Assembly (NCBI GenBank): GCA_963693285.1
Contig: OY848918.1
Coordinates: forward strand, 9,551,156 to 9,615,155
Length of the DNA: 64,000 nt
Reading direction: 5' to 3'
Source of the DNA: Xestospongia muta
Taxonomy: Eukaryota; Porifera; Demospongiae; Haplosclerida; Petrosiidae
Shown: piece after piece, positions 12,750 to 25,900 of the stretch
How positions within the stretch are numbered: the first letter of the stretch is position 1
How the letters are laid out: the number at the start of each line of letters is the position of its first letter
The notes under the pieces: generated by a model
Told to the model about the DNA's origin: nothing
Database searches by the model: none
What the model saw: the letters and a program-made list of their open reading frames with translations, nothing else
Program-made: the position numbers and the translations under genes

Positions 12750-13390
12750 ATTATAAGGCAAATTATATTGAATATTAGTGAGACTGTAAATTTATTGAAA
12801 TTTTATATTCATAGTTCTAAATATAGTAACACATAACACAGTTATATGGTAGTTATATGATGAACTAGTAATGTATGGAGGGAGACATTTGTCTGATTTC
12901 ATCATGTCTTAAAATCATGCTTACATAATTATGTAAGTTGCTTATACAACTATAAACATAAACAGTTAAAATATACAAATCTATTGTATACTATTGCAGA
13001 CTATATTTTGATTATTAGTATAATATATATAAATTGACTAGTTAGACTATTTGTAATACATGTATGAGACAAACAAGATGAATTGCAACTCAAAAAGACA
13101 GCAAATGTTTTTGTCTTATGAGTTAGCTATTTTGTCACTATGCTACCATTATGGATGTAAGACTATCTGAGAACAAAAAACACTTTAAATTGTTTCAGAT
13201 CTTTCATCAGATCCTTACTCTACCTTGTTTTTTATGGTCATGGTTCATATTTCTACTGTTTTTTAAAATTAATTCTGAGAATATGATAACTGAAGAGTTA
13301 GAAACTAAAGGAATTAGTTTTAGTAGATACTACAATCATTATCCTCTATATTATGATGTAATATTCAACATTTATTTATTAACTGAGATT
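12750..13390 (+). pseudogene. Inverted segment: spacer, first exon and Ig exon of the small Ig-TM family
   Basis: Here the spacer block, the first exon (around atgaattgcaactcaaaaag at 13078) and the Ig exon (about 13195-13385, with ITEELETKGISFS) run on the plus strand, opposite to every neighbour. The intron gtaagactatctgag...tgtttcag between them is visible at 13158-13199. The Ig frame is broken, and the segment joins phosphatase linker sequence at about 13390. It is a rearranged, non-functional piece. Confidence 0.6.
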
Positions 13391-16110
13391 CTAGACCTGT
13401 CTGGTGTCTTTTGGGATTAGGGTTTTTAAGATTTTGAAGCTCAAATTGATACTTGTATGCTGTAATATCTGTTTCTCCACAAATAATTGTTTCTAATACA
13501 GCATCATTAGCAAAAGTATACTGTTCCTATGGAGATAATACATTGTGTTAGGAACAGTTCTTGATATCATAACTTACAGCTGTTTGTACCATCTTCATTC
13601 TCTGTTCTCTGAGTCTATTGATAATACCAGCAATATCTACTACTCCCTCTCTACTAGCCTGTTCTAGAGCTATGTCCACAGCAATATATGTACCAGTACG
13701 ACCTACACCAGCACTACAGTGGATTAGGATAGGACCTTTAGATGGAGACCGTGTATTAGTCACTCATTTATGAAGGAGCATTAGAAGTGTAGCATAGTCA
13801 GATACTCCTTGATCAGGCCATGAGGTAAGTTGATATTGTGTTATATCATGAGTGTGATTGAATCCATCCTTTATCTATTAGCAGACAAATCTACATATAT
13901 TTAACAGTTATGTTTACTTTCACTTATTTACTTTTATTGTAATAAATAACTACATCAAGTACTAGTAACTTACATCTATATAACTAGCGTTAATATATTC
14001 TCGTTGACATTGATTTAGTTCAGGATTAGGTATGAGGACAATCCTATTGTCATCATCTGTTCAATGATCATAACAAGACATTTATACCATATATGGTATT
14101 GATGTTATATGTACTACATACATGTTGTGATGTTCTTGAATTGATTGAGAAGTTTATTCTCTTTACTAAAACCTACTGTACAAGGTTTGTCTTCTCCTTT
14201 ATATAGCCCCTATCAATAAATGAATGATCGTACTCTGGTTTCATTCTTTACCTTATATTGTTCACTAAAAGCTGCATCACCATCACTATGACAACTGGCT
14301 ACATGAGTACCAAGATCATCAAGTGATATAGGAAGTGTAGGAGAAATCTGAGATCAAAATTAATATTGGGAGGAGGAGAGTGAACTGGAGAGGAGGAAAC
14401 AACATATAATGTATCAGTTATATCACCATTTTGTGATTTATTACCAGTAGTATCAGTGGGTATAGGGAGGTCAGTAATTAGTGAATATTCTAACAATACA
14501 AACAATATTATTTGTAATATATTGACATATTGTATACCTGGTTCAGGTAATATCTCAATGTTAGCTTGTTGTTTTAAAGTCTCATAACCGGTAGTATTTG
14601 ATAAAGAGGAATAACTGGACATTTTCAATTTATTAACTACAGCATACTGTTGTTCTTCTAATGAACATAAAACAATAACAATATTCTAGCTAGGTCTACT
14701 GTACCTGTTTCTGGTTCAATTGGTTTCTTTTCTGTTAGTATAAAGTTTTCATTATTATTACTAAAACTTTGTTTGGATTTCTTGTTTATTCTTCTGTGTC
14801 TATGTTAAACCATACATACTTTATCAATATATGTATGTATTACTGATCTTACCTTACAACACATACTACAATTAGTATCACTACTATTACCAATATAGTC
14901 AAGACAATAGCATTAACAATACCAACTGATGTACCTATAACTGAAATACATATGTGGTTAAAATTTACATTTGTTTGACTCTATTGTAAAAGTTAAACCA
15001 TACTTCTTAAAGAATCAATTAGTGTTTGATTAGTAATTACTCTCCATACTCCGTAACCATTAACATTGTAACCGTGTACACCAAACAGATAACAGGTGTT
15101 ACCTATCAGATCACTTATAATGATATTTGTACTACTTGTACTAGTTTTTATCACTGGATTAAACTTATCACTAGGAGAACAACTACCATCAAACTGATGA
15201 GTAGTGTACCCTATTTCATATGTGATAATAGGATAGTCCATAGGAATATAACTAGGTACACTCCATGAGATAACAGCCCATGTAGTAGACATTAAACTAG
15301 AGAGTGCACCAGGAACTAAGTAGAAAGCAAATTAAGCAATGAATTGACAATATACTCACCAGTTCCAATTTTTACTTCAACAGGGTCACTGAAGGAACCT
15401 CTTTCGATAGAGTTCACACCAGCTACACTCATGTTATATACATTACCAAATACTAGATCATTCACAATGATATATCTCTCAGTACTGGTGAGATTGTATG
15501 TGATACTATTGTTACTAATAATCACAATAAACTCAATGATGTACTATAGGAGATGTTGTAGTATGTTACGTAGTTCCCATCTCTGCTATTGGTACTAGTC
15601 CAGTTCACAGTAATAGTAGTAGTTGAGACATTAGTCACTAATAGACTACTTACTGGTGTAGGAAATAAACATTGAAATTACGTCAGGTTAATGTTATCCA
15701 AATATGAACTCACCATTAAACCTTAACAATGTTTGTGTACTATTAATTGAAGGAAGAAAATTTATATGAGTACACACTGATGTTATATGTACTCAATGTT
15801 AGTCCATTGATTATAACTTCATGTTCTGTAGTAGGTTATATCTTGTTGGTATCTACTCCAATAGTAGAGTTAATGACAATGACATATCCATTAGTCTGTG
15901 ATGACATAGTCCAGTTGACTTTAATACTAGTCTCATTTAAAATATATACCATCACATTAGATGGAGGACCTGTGGGAACTAGAAGATGAAACCTTTGTTA
16001 ATAGAGTATCATCTATTTTGGGTCCCAATGGGCTAGCAGTCACAGCTACAACTATCTGCATCTGTAATATATATAATCTGTGAAGTTTGCTGTTTGCTAA
16101 TAAAATCAAC
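13391..16110 (-). pseudogene. Fragment K: partial phosphatase receptor
   Basis: Read from the right, this fragment holds FN3-b (15715-15980), a piece of FN3-c (15540-15670), a piece of FN3-d (15356-15538), FN3-e (14998-15320), a transmembrane exon (14855-14940), juxtamembrane exons (14290-14760) and part of D1. D1 keeps WPDQGVS and HCSAGVGRTG in its final exon (13577-13880). The exons for GYSCPKK and for KTLVDFWR...CEQYWP are missing between 13880 and 13980. D2 is absent. Signal and Ig exons are also absent, so it cannot make a receptor alone. Confidence 0.7.
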
Positions 16111-16114
16111 TATG

Positions 16115-19100
16115 TGTGAGATAAAAGATTAAAATGAGATTCTAGACCTGTCTGGTGTCTTTTGGGATTAGGGTTTTTAAGATTTTGAAGCTCAAATTGA
16201 TACTTGTATGCTGTGATATCTGTTTCTCCACAAATAATTGTTTCTAGTACTGCATCATGAACAAAGGCATACTGTTCCTATGGAGGTATTACATTGTATT
16301 AGGGACAGTTTTTGATATCATGACTTACAGCTGTTTGTACCATCTTCATTCTCTGTTCTCTGAGTCTATTGATAATACCAGCAATATCTACTACTCCCTC
16401 TTTACTAGCCTGTTTTAGAGCTATGTCCACAGCAATATATGTACCAGTACGACCTACACCAGCACTACAGTGGACTAGGATGGGACCTTTAGATGGAGAC
16501 CATGTATTAGTCACTCGTTTGTGAAGGATCATTAGAGAAGTAGCATATTCAGGTACTCCTTGATCAGACCATGAGGTAAGATGATATTGTGTTATGTCAT
16601 GAGTCTGATTGGATCCATCCTCTATCTATTAACAGACAATTCTACATGTATTTAACAGTTATGTTTATTTTCACTTTGAGACTTCGAATAGTGAAATCTG
16701 GTAAAACTTGTTCATCCAGTATTGTAACAGTGAATGGTCCAAAGGTAGTGGATTGTTTATGAGGATCTGGCCAATATTGTTCACATTTACTTTTTGATCC
16801 TTCCTTTAAATTAGTTACCATGACAATAATTTGTGGTCTCTCCTGCCAAATTAGTCTCCAAAAATCAACCAATGTTTTACTCATTGGTCCTACACAAAAA
16901 TAACAACATTTATAATTCTACAGAATCTATCATGTTTACATGTCTACGTTGTGATGCTATAAACTTCTTGGAACAACTATAGCCCTAATATACATTATAG
17001 TAATAATGGTAAATAACTACATCAAGTACTAGTAACTTACATCTATATAACTAGCATTGATATATTCTCTTTGACATTGATTCAGTTCAGGATTAGGTAT
17101 GAGGACAATCCTATTGTCATCATCTGTTCAATGATCATAACAAGACATTTTACCATATATGGTATTGATATATGTACTACATACATGTTGTGATGTTCTT
17201 GAATCGATTGAGAAGTTTATTCTCCTTACTAAAACCTACTGTACAAGGTTTGTCTTCTCCTTTATATAGCTCCTATCAATTAATAAATAATCATACTATA
17301 ATTTCTCTCTTTACCTTATATTGTTCACTAAAAGCTGCATTACCATCACTATGACAACTGGCTACATGAGTACCAAGATCATCAAGTGATATAGGAAGAG
17401 TAGGAGGGATCTGAGGATGAAAATTAATAGTGGGAGGAGGAGAGTGAACTAGAGAGGAGGGAACAACATATAATGTATCAGTTATACCACCATTTTGTAA
17501 TTTATTACCAGTAGTATCAGTGGGTATAGGGAGGTCAGTAATTACTGAATATTCTAACAATACAAACAATATTACTTGTAATATATTGACATATTGTATA
17601 CCTGATTCAGGTAATGATATCTCAATGTTAGCTTGTTGTTTTACATACTCATAACCAGTAGTATTTGATAAAGAGGAATGACTGGACTTCTTCAATTTAT
17701 TAATTACAGCATACTGTTGTTCTTCTAGTGAACATAAAGCAATAACAATATTCTAGCTAGATCTACTTTATCTGTTTCTGGTTCAATTGGTTTCTTTTCA
17801 GTTAGTGCAAAGTTTTCATTATAATAAAATTGTTTTGAATTCTCATTTATTTTTATTTGTCTATGTTAAAACAAAAGTAATTTATCAATATATGTATGTA
17901 TTACTGATCTTACCTTACAACACATACTACAATTAGTATCACTACTATTACCAATATAGTCAAGACAATAGCACTAACAACTCCAATTGCTGTACCTAAA
18001 ACTAAAAAATATAGATATATTGTTAAAATTTATATTTATATTTGTTTGGTTCTACTATATATTAAAACCATATTTCATTAACTTTCTCTTACCTCCATTA
18101 GTAACCACTGTTGTATGAGTTGATAAAGAATCAACTAATGTTAGGTTAGTAATTACTGTCCATACTTCATAACCATTAACAGTGTAACCTCACACACCAA
18201 ACAGATAACAAGTGTTACTTATCAGATCACTTATAGTCACATTTGTACTACTTGTATTAGTTATAATCATTGGACTAAATTCACTTTCACTGAAAATAAT
18301 TTTGGACTATAGGAGATGTTGTAGTATGTTACATAGTTCCCATCTTTACTACTGGGACTAGTCCAGTTCACTGTAATAGTAGTAGTTGAGACATTAGTCA
18401 CTAATAGACTAGTTACTGGTGTAGAAACTAGACAATGAAACTAAGTCAGACTGGGTTTATTCAAATATGGGCTCACCATTAAAACTTAACTGCTACTTAA
18501 GTAGCATTGACTACATATCCACCAGCATAAGCAATAAGTAATAAAAACAACTATGTTTGTTTATTTATATTAGTTAAGATATCAGAACCAAGTTATGGAA
18601 AACCTACAACCAGTTTATAAATGAATATAATGACACACACACACATATATATATACATGATATCAAATAAATAGCTATATACCTTGTAATATCACAGTCT
18701 CACTGTAGTTCACTCCTTTATACATTGCTATACAGGTAACATTAACTGATACTCCAAGTGGATCAGGATATACTAGTAGTGTGTTGTTGTATATGAGGAG
18801 ATCAGAATCAATTAATGTATTTATTGAGTTGTACTTTATCACTCCATTCACTAACCAATAAACATCAGTAGTAACATTGACAGTAGTTGTGATAAAATCA
18901 ATATGATATTGAGTGTTTTGAAGTTCAGTGATTAATGAAATAAATGTCCACTTTGCAGATAAAATAACTAAATTGTAAACACAAATAAAATTAAATTTTA
19001 TAACATAAATACCTGAAGATAATGTCTGTACACTAATTGTATTACTAGCAGGTCCTAGTATATCTTGATATGCTCTGACTGTGATGTTATAAGTTGTTCC

Positions 19101-20220
19101 TGGTATTAGTTCTTCTAGTGTCATCATATTCTGACTACCTCCCTTCACTTGTTGTGTCACAGTGTGTGTGTGTTACTAGTGGCATTGACTATATATCCAT
19201 CAGCATCTGATGCAACAGGTGTCCAACTGACAGAGATAGTTGTAGCTGTCTTGTTGATCAGAGTAGGAGGAGAGGGAGTAAATCCTGGAGCTGAATGGAT
19301 TATATGATATAATGTAACTATAGTAGTACTTACCAGTTACTGTAAGATAACGATTTCTTATGACATAGTCAACCTCTTCATAACACCTATATTTATGATC
19401 ACCATTGTTGTTTGATTGACTAAATATTCCACTATTGATCTCCTCTGCATTCCATGTAATATTAATAGTACAAGATATTGTATTGTTATTATTGTAAATG
19501 GTATGACTTTCATTAATACAACTGTATCCAATAGTTGGTAATGAACAATTAAATTCAATACTCTGACTATTATATACATAATACCACCTGAAGTGTCTTT
19601 TAATTCCACTTAGAATACACTGAGCTGTGTATTGTTGTGGTACAACTGTCATGTCAGAAGGAAGTTCAACAACCCTGTGTGCTATGATCTCTACATGTAC
19701 TACAGTAGATCAGTAACAAATGGCAATGTATAAAAGTACAATGAGATATAACTTACAGAATATATTAACATTGATCATGTTGGTATTAGGAGTAGAACAA
19801 TTAGTGGGTAGACAACACTTGTAGAAATTATTATTTGGAAGAACTTCAGTAAATGTTATACCACCATTAGGTCTGTATAGACTGATACTAGCTGGATTAG
19901 TAGTTTTGTCACAATGGAGAGGATTAGTATTACAACTAAGAGCAATTCCATTAGGACTAACCCACTCTCCTCCAGACATAGTAGTATTAGGTAATGCACA
20001 CTTCAGAGGAGAATAGTTAACATGGTCTTTTGTGATGTAAATATGATTGATGTGTGAGCCATTAGGATAACAATTTCCATTGAACATCAGGTAGATACCT
20101 AGAACATTATCAATAAACAATATACTACTGATTAAGTCACTTACCTGAATCTGGTGGACATTTACTAATAACTTCATTGACACATAACAAGATGATAGTA
20201 ACAAGTATTAGTACTGACAT
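16115..20220 (-). pseudogene. Receptor J: beta-class phosphatase receptor with deletions
   Basis: The signal exon (start 20220, MSVLILVTIILLCVNEV) is followed by Ig1 class beta (19757-20110), Ig2 class 2 (19332-19680, RWYYVYNSQSIEFNC), FN3-a (19012-19295), Ig3 (18680-18955), trace FN3-b, part of FN3-c (18290-18430) fused to part of FN3-e (18090-18290), membrane exon (17915-18005), juxtamembrane exons and D1 (16325-17275). FN3-a carries a two-base expansion in a GT run near 19165, which brings an early stop. D1 has HCSAGVGRTG, but the WPD loop reads WSDQGVP. The gene stops in the linker at about 16115, so D2 is lost. Pseudogene. Confidence 0.72.
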
Positions 20221-20399
20221 TGTCTTATAATTGAAGCTCATCAATCCTTATGGACAGGTACTAACCAAACACTAGTTGTTATAACAAGGAAACACACCCC
20301 TCTAACTCTGACTGTACAAACAATCTATGTTATGAAAGTCATTATATATAAATGGTTCATTATAAACAGTATTTGTATAAACAATAAAACTGATGTATA

Positions 20400-20810
20400 T
20401 CTACTTTGAATGAGGAGGTGTATCATCCATAATAACACAGTATACTTCAGCGTTATTATTAAAACAATTACTAACCATGTGTAGAAAATATAATAAATAT
20501 GACACTTGATAATCAATCACATCCATCATATGGAAGGTAATGATTATAGTCCACTAAAACTAATTCCTCTAGTTACTAACTTTTCAGTTGTCATAAATTA
20601 TATCATCTATCATAACAACAGAAAGTAGCTTGTTGACCAACACTGGCAGTAAGAATATGAAAGATGAAACAAATTGAAAATTATTGATTATTCTTAGGAT
20701 AGTTTTATATCCATAATAGCAGTATCGTGAACAAGATAGTATATTCATAAATCAAAGAAGTTTGCAAAATCTCTTTGAGTTGCAATTCATCTTTTGTTTG
20801 TCTCATGTTT
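20400..20810 (-). pseudogene. Degenerate Ig exon and first exon of the small Ig-TM family
   Basis: On the minus strand 20410-20690 matches the Ig exon of the small family in broken form. Bases 20700-20800 match its first exon, with an in-frame TGA after CNSKRFCKLL. No transmembrane exon follows before receptor J. Bases 20225-20400 resemble the upstream region also seen near 31.9 and 32.3 kb. Confidence 0.45.
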
Positions 20811-21059
20811 ACATTACAAATAGTCTAATTTGTGAACTTATATATATTATTCTAATAATTATATATAGTCCACACTATGTAAATAGACTTGTATATTTTA
20901 ACTGCTTATGTTTATTGTTGTAAAATCAACTTAATTATGTGGGCATGACTATGACATGACATGATAATGGTAATAATAGCACATATATTTATTGCCATGG
21001 TTCTCTTAAGACTCATAGTTTTCTCCAATAGGAATCTTAACAATTTAAAGTTGACATAA

Positions 21060-21310
21060 GAGAATTAAAAATGAAAATGTTAACAATAACTTATTGTACT
21101 TCACCTGATCATGGTGTTGAACTGATATATTAATTTCCTCTTGCTGCAATACAGAAATAATCTGTATTTTCCTTGTAGTCCTAATCATTTACAAATAATG
21201 CAACAATAAACCAATTACTACCTTTTTCAACATCACTTATACATATAAGCTACAGCAGAACTAGACTGGTCACAACCAGCATACACATTTTGAGGTGAGA
21301 GAGTGAAGTT
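21060..21310 (-). other. Unassigned exon-like segments unlike the rest of the array
   Basis: Two minus-strand open stretches do not match other modules. One (about 21225-21300) reads PQNVYAGCDQSSSAVAYMYK and ends near a possible GT donor. The other (about 21100-21175) reads LQQEEINISVQHHDQ and is followed by gtgaag. They may be alternative 3' exons of the small gene just upstream, or an unrelated fragment. No family was recognised. Confidence 0.25.
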
Positions 21311-21369
21311 ATATAAAGAACAAGGAATGGAATTATCTCTCTACATATTCATAAACATTACTTTTTTCT

Positions 21370-22050
21370 GTTATATTCAAAGTAGTGCTTATATTGTTAC
21401 TGTTTGTAATAGACAATATTAATCTGGTGTTGTCATTAACAACAGAGTCAACACTCCATGATAAAAATAGACTATTTGAAGTAATAGAAAGTACTTTAAA
21501 GTATTATAAAAATACTAGAAACATGCATATGTATAAAAGAGACTTTAATAGCTTCAAAATATAAAGAGTATACAGAACTACCTTGTATCTTCCATATTGT
21601 TAAAGGACCTGTTACATTATGAGGCAATGTATTACCCAGAATAATACAGTATACAGCAGTGTTATTATTAAGACAATTACCATGTATAAAATGTAGTAAA
21701 CATGACTCCTGATAATCATGTACATCGATCATATGGAAGATAGTGATTATAGAATCCACTAAAACTAATTCCACTAGTTACTAACTTATATCTGTTCACA
21801 TAGAGTAACTACATTAATAACCCGGTATAGATATGAACATCACTATAACAATAAATAGTTCTATAACAACAGAAAGTAGCTTGTTGACCAACACTGACAG
21901 TAGTAGAGTAAGGATATGAAAGCTGAACAAATTGAAAATTATTGATTATTCTTAGGATAATTTTACATCCATAATGGTAGCATAGTGAACAAGATAGTAT
22001 ATTCATAAAACAAAAAAGTTTGCACAGTCTATTTAAGTTGCAATTCATCT
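21370..22050 (-). pseudogene. Small Ig-TM gene copy without its membrane exon
   Basis: The first exon lies at about 21965-22050 and can start MNCNLNRLCKLFCFMNILSC, a plausible signal peptide. The Ig exon (about 21580-21925) contains LSYPYSTTVSVGQQATFCC and further on NNNTAVYCIILGNTLPHN, the second-Cys region. The short third exon is at about 21370-21500. The usual transmembrane exon is not found downstream. The middle of the Ig exon has stops. It is the most extended copy of the small family outside 49-50 kb. Confidence 0.45.
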
Positions 22051-22054
22051 TGTT

Positions 22055-22905
22055 TACCTCGTGTATACATTACAAATAGTCTAATTTGTGAACTTATAAA
22101 TGTTACATAATTATATATAATTATATTATACTAATACTAATTTTATATAGTCCACGCTATACAAATAGACTTGTATATTTTAACTGCTTATGTTTATTGT
22201 TGTACAATCAACTTAATTATGTGGGCATATATTTATGCCATGACATGATCAGACAAATCTCTCTCCTCAGTATATTTCTATCATACCACCTTCAAATGTA
22301 TACAAACTTGAATCTTTCATTATACATGATACTAAAATTAGAAATGAGTGTTGTGTGTTACTATATTTAGGATAATTGAGACACTAAAATATGAACATTC
22401 AACAATTATATAAACTATTCAACTGAAATGTGAACCATTTTCATTCTCCTCATTAATTTTTAAATATAATTTATACTTATCTCAAACCTTACTTATAGAC
22501 TAAAAATGGTATAGGTCTGGAAGAGAACACATGATGATTGCATCATCAATGTATTCATGTACTCTAAAAGCCTTCCTTACATGTGGTCAGAAATAGCAGA
22601 TCGTTGTATGTCTGTGTCATCTAATAGGCTCACTTGCTTTTATATTTTTAATGGCTGAAATGTATAATGGTCATACATTATACCATGAAATTTTGATTGT
22701 TATGAATGTATATCTCATCTGAAAATTTAAATACTACCCATCAACAAAAATAACTTGACATGACATTTTAATTAATTTCACTTAAATAATTTATTGCATA
22801 TAGTAAATAGCTAATAAAATATTTGGAAGCTACTAATAAAAGCTATACTTAGTTAAACATGTGTTTATAGCTACCTAGTGTAGCCACATATATTACATGT
22901 GGACA
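22055..22905. repeat. Array spacer repeat
   Basis: No gene is seen. Bases 22080-22270 match the block upstream of small-family first exons. Bases 22300-22880 match the 3' flank of the phosphatase receptors (compare 5.1-5.75 and 59.2-59.7 kb), ending in the shared atgtgtttatagctacctagtgtagcca. Confidence 0.5.
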
Positions 22906-22906
22906 T

Positions 22907-25900
22907 TTATAAACTAAAGTTAGCATATGTACTGTTCATTGTCAGATAGAACTGGATGACATCATAAATTGAAGTATATTGTTCCTGTACAAGACAACAT
23001 GAGATATCACTCACTTATTAACAAACTACTCTATTATTACCAGTGTAGTCACAGCTCCTGGTTTGCTTCTTTTAACAGCTTTGGTCACTTGAAATACATC
23101 TATTACACCTTCTGTCTTACACTGTTCTAGAGCAATACTTATTGAACAGTATACTCCAGTACGACTAACTGTGTCACTAGAGGAAAAAAAGATGGAAGAA
23201 GGAACTATTATCATGTGTACAATCTCTCTACCTGCAGTGTACAACTATTGGTCCTCCTCCAAACTTTTGTTGTACTTTAATAACTCCATCAATAACTTGT
23301 AACAATGTCTGAGGTTGTCTGACACAACCATCATTAGGCCAGTCTAGTACTTGGAACTGAACTAAATTGTAAGTCAAGCCCTTGAAAGTATTAGTAACAT
23401 CAATTTGATTTGCTCAGTGATAACTCTCTCACCTCCTTTAATAAATTCCTAACAAGAAGATTTTGCTCAATATATCCTTGTTTTTCCTCTTCTGAAATAC
23501 ATTTTATATAGTATTCACCATATTGAACAATGTCTGTTGTTGGCCAGTACTGATAACATATTTCCTAATTCAGTGCAACATTAACAATTATACAAAATAT
23601 TAATACTAACAATTTACCTTTCCATTCTCTTGTAGTTCACATAACATAACATTAGCAGACACTTTATAATCCATTATCATCTTCCAAAAGTCTCTGGTAG
23701 TATTTCCCATAGGACTCTGAGCTATAATGAATGCTTTCTTCTCTCAATAACTCTAATGAAGAATTGATTAATAAATAACACATCAGTTTATTAACTTACA
23801 TTTAAGAAAGAGACATGAATATAGCCCTTAGTACCCTGAAGTGTAACAAGAAATCTCTCAGCTATAAAAATATATTGTCAACAACATTAGCTTTATTGTA
23901 CAACAGTCCTTACGAGGTAGGTACTTGTCAGAATGATTTTTAGCACTATTGGCCTCTGCTGTATTACAGTGAATATCATCAGGAGAAGGAGTTATTTGAA
24001 ATAAAAGATTAAACTGAGATTCTAGACCTGTCTGCTGTGTTTTAGAATCAGGTACTTTAAGTTTTTGAAGCTCAAATTGATACTTGTATGCTGTGATATC
24101 TGATTCTCCACAAATAGTTGTTTCTAGTACAGCATCATGAGCAAAAGCATACTGTTCCTATAGAGGTAATACATTGTATTAGGGACAGTTCTTGATATCA
24201 TGACTTACAGCTGTTTGTACCATCTTCATTCTTTGTTCTCTGAGTCTATTAATAATACCAGCAATATCTACTACTCCCTCTCTATTAGCCTGTTCTAAAG
24301 CTATGTCCACAGCAATATATGTACCAGTACGACCTACATTAGCACTACAGTGGACTAGGATGGGACCTTTAGATGAAGACCATGTATTAGTCACTCGTTT
24401 GTGAAGGATCATCAGAGAAGTAGCATAGTCAGGTACTCCTTGGTCAGGCCATGAGGTAAGATGATATTGTGTTATGTCATGAGTCTGATTGGATCCATCC
24501 TCTATTATCTATTAACAGACAAATCTACATGTATTTAACAGTTATAGTTACTTTAACTTTGAGACTTTGTATAGTGAAATCTGGTAAAACTTGTTCATCC
24601 AGTATTGTAACAGTGAATGGTCCAAAGGTAGTGGATTCTTTATGAGGATCCGGCCAATATTGTTCACATTTACTTTTTGATCCTTCCTTTAAATTAGTTA
24701 CCATGACAATAATTTGTGGTCTCTCCTGCCAAATTAGTCTCCAGAAATCAACCAATGTTTTACTCATTGGTCCTAAACAAAAATAACAACATTTATAATT
24801 TCACATAATCTGTTATGTTTACATGTCTACCTTGTGATGCTATAAACTTCTTAGGACAACTATAGCCCTAATATACATTATGGTAATAATGATAAATAAC
24901 TACATCAAGTGCTATTAACTTACATCTATATAGCTAGCATTGATATATTCTCTTTGACATTGATTCAGTTCAGAATTAGGTATGAGGACAATCCTATTGT
25001 CATCATCTGTTCAATAATCATAACAAGACATTTATACCATATATGGTATTAATATATGTACTACATACATGTTGTGATGTTCTTGAATCGATTGAGAAGT
25101 TTATTCTCCTTACTAAAACCTACTGTACAAGGTTTGTCTTCTCCTTTATACAGCTCCTATCAATTAATGAATGAATGATCGTACTGTATTTTCATTTTTA
25201 CCTTATATTGTTCACTAAAAGCTGCATTACCATCACTATGACAACTGGCTACATGAGTACCAAAATCATCAAGTGATATAGGAAGAGTAGGAGGGATCTG
25301 AGGATCAAAATTAATAGTGGGAGGAGGAGAGTGAACTGGAGAGGAGGGAACAACATATAATGTATCAGTTATACCACCATTTTGTGATTTATTACCAGTA
25401 GTATCAGTGGGTATAGGGAGGTCAGTAATTACTGAATATTCTAACAATACAAACAATATTACTTGTAATATATTGACATATTGTATACCTGGTTCAGGTA
25501 ATGATATCTCAATGTTAGCTTGTTGTGTTACATACTCATAACCAGTAGTATTTGATAAAGAGGAATGACTGGACTTTTTCAATTTATCAACTACAGCATA
25601 CTGTTGTTCTTCTAGTGAACACAAAACAATAACAATATTCTAACTAGATCTACTGTACCTGTTTCTGGTTCAATTGGTTTCTTTTCAGTTAGTATAAAGT
25701 TTTCATTATAATAAATTTGTTTGGACTTCTTGTTTATTCTTTTGTGTCTATGTTAAACCATATATACTTTATATACTTTATCAATATATGTATGTATTAC
25801 TAATCTTACCTTACAGCACATACTACAATTAGTAACACTACTATTAGCAACTAACAACTAACAAAATAGCACTGACAGCTCCACCTACTACACCTATATA

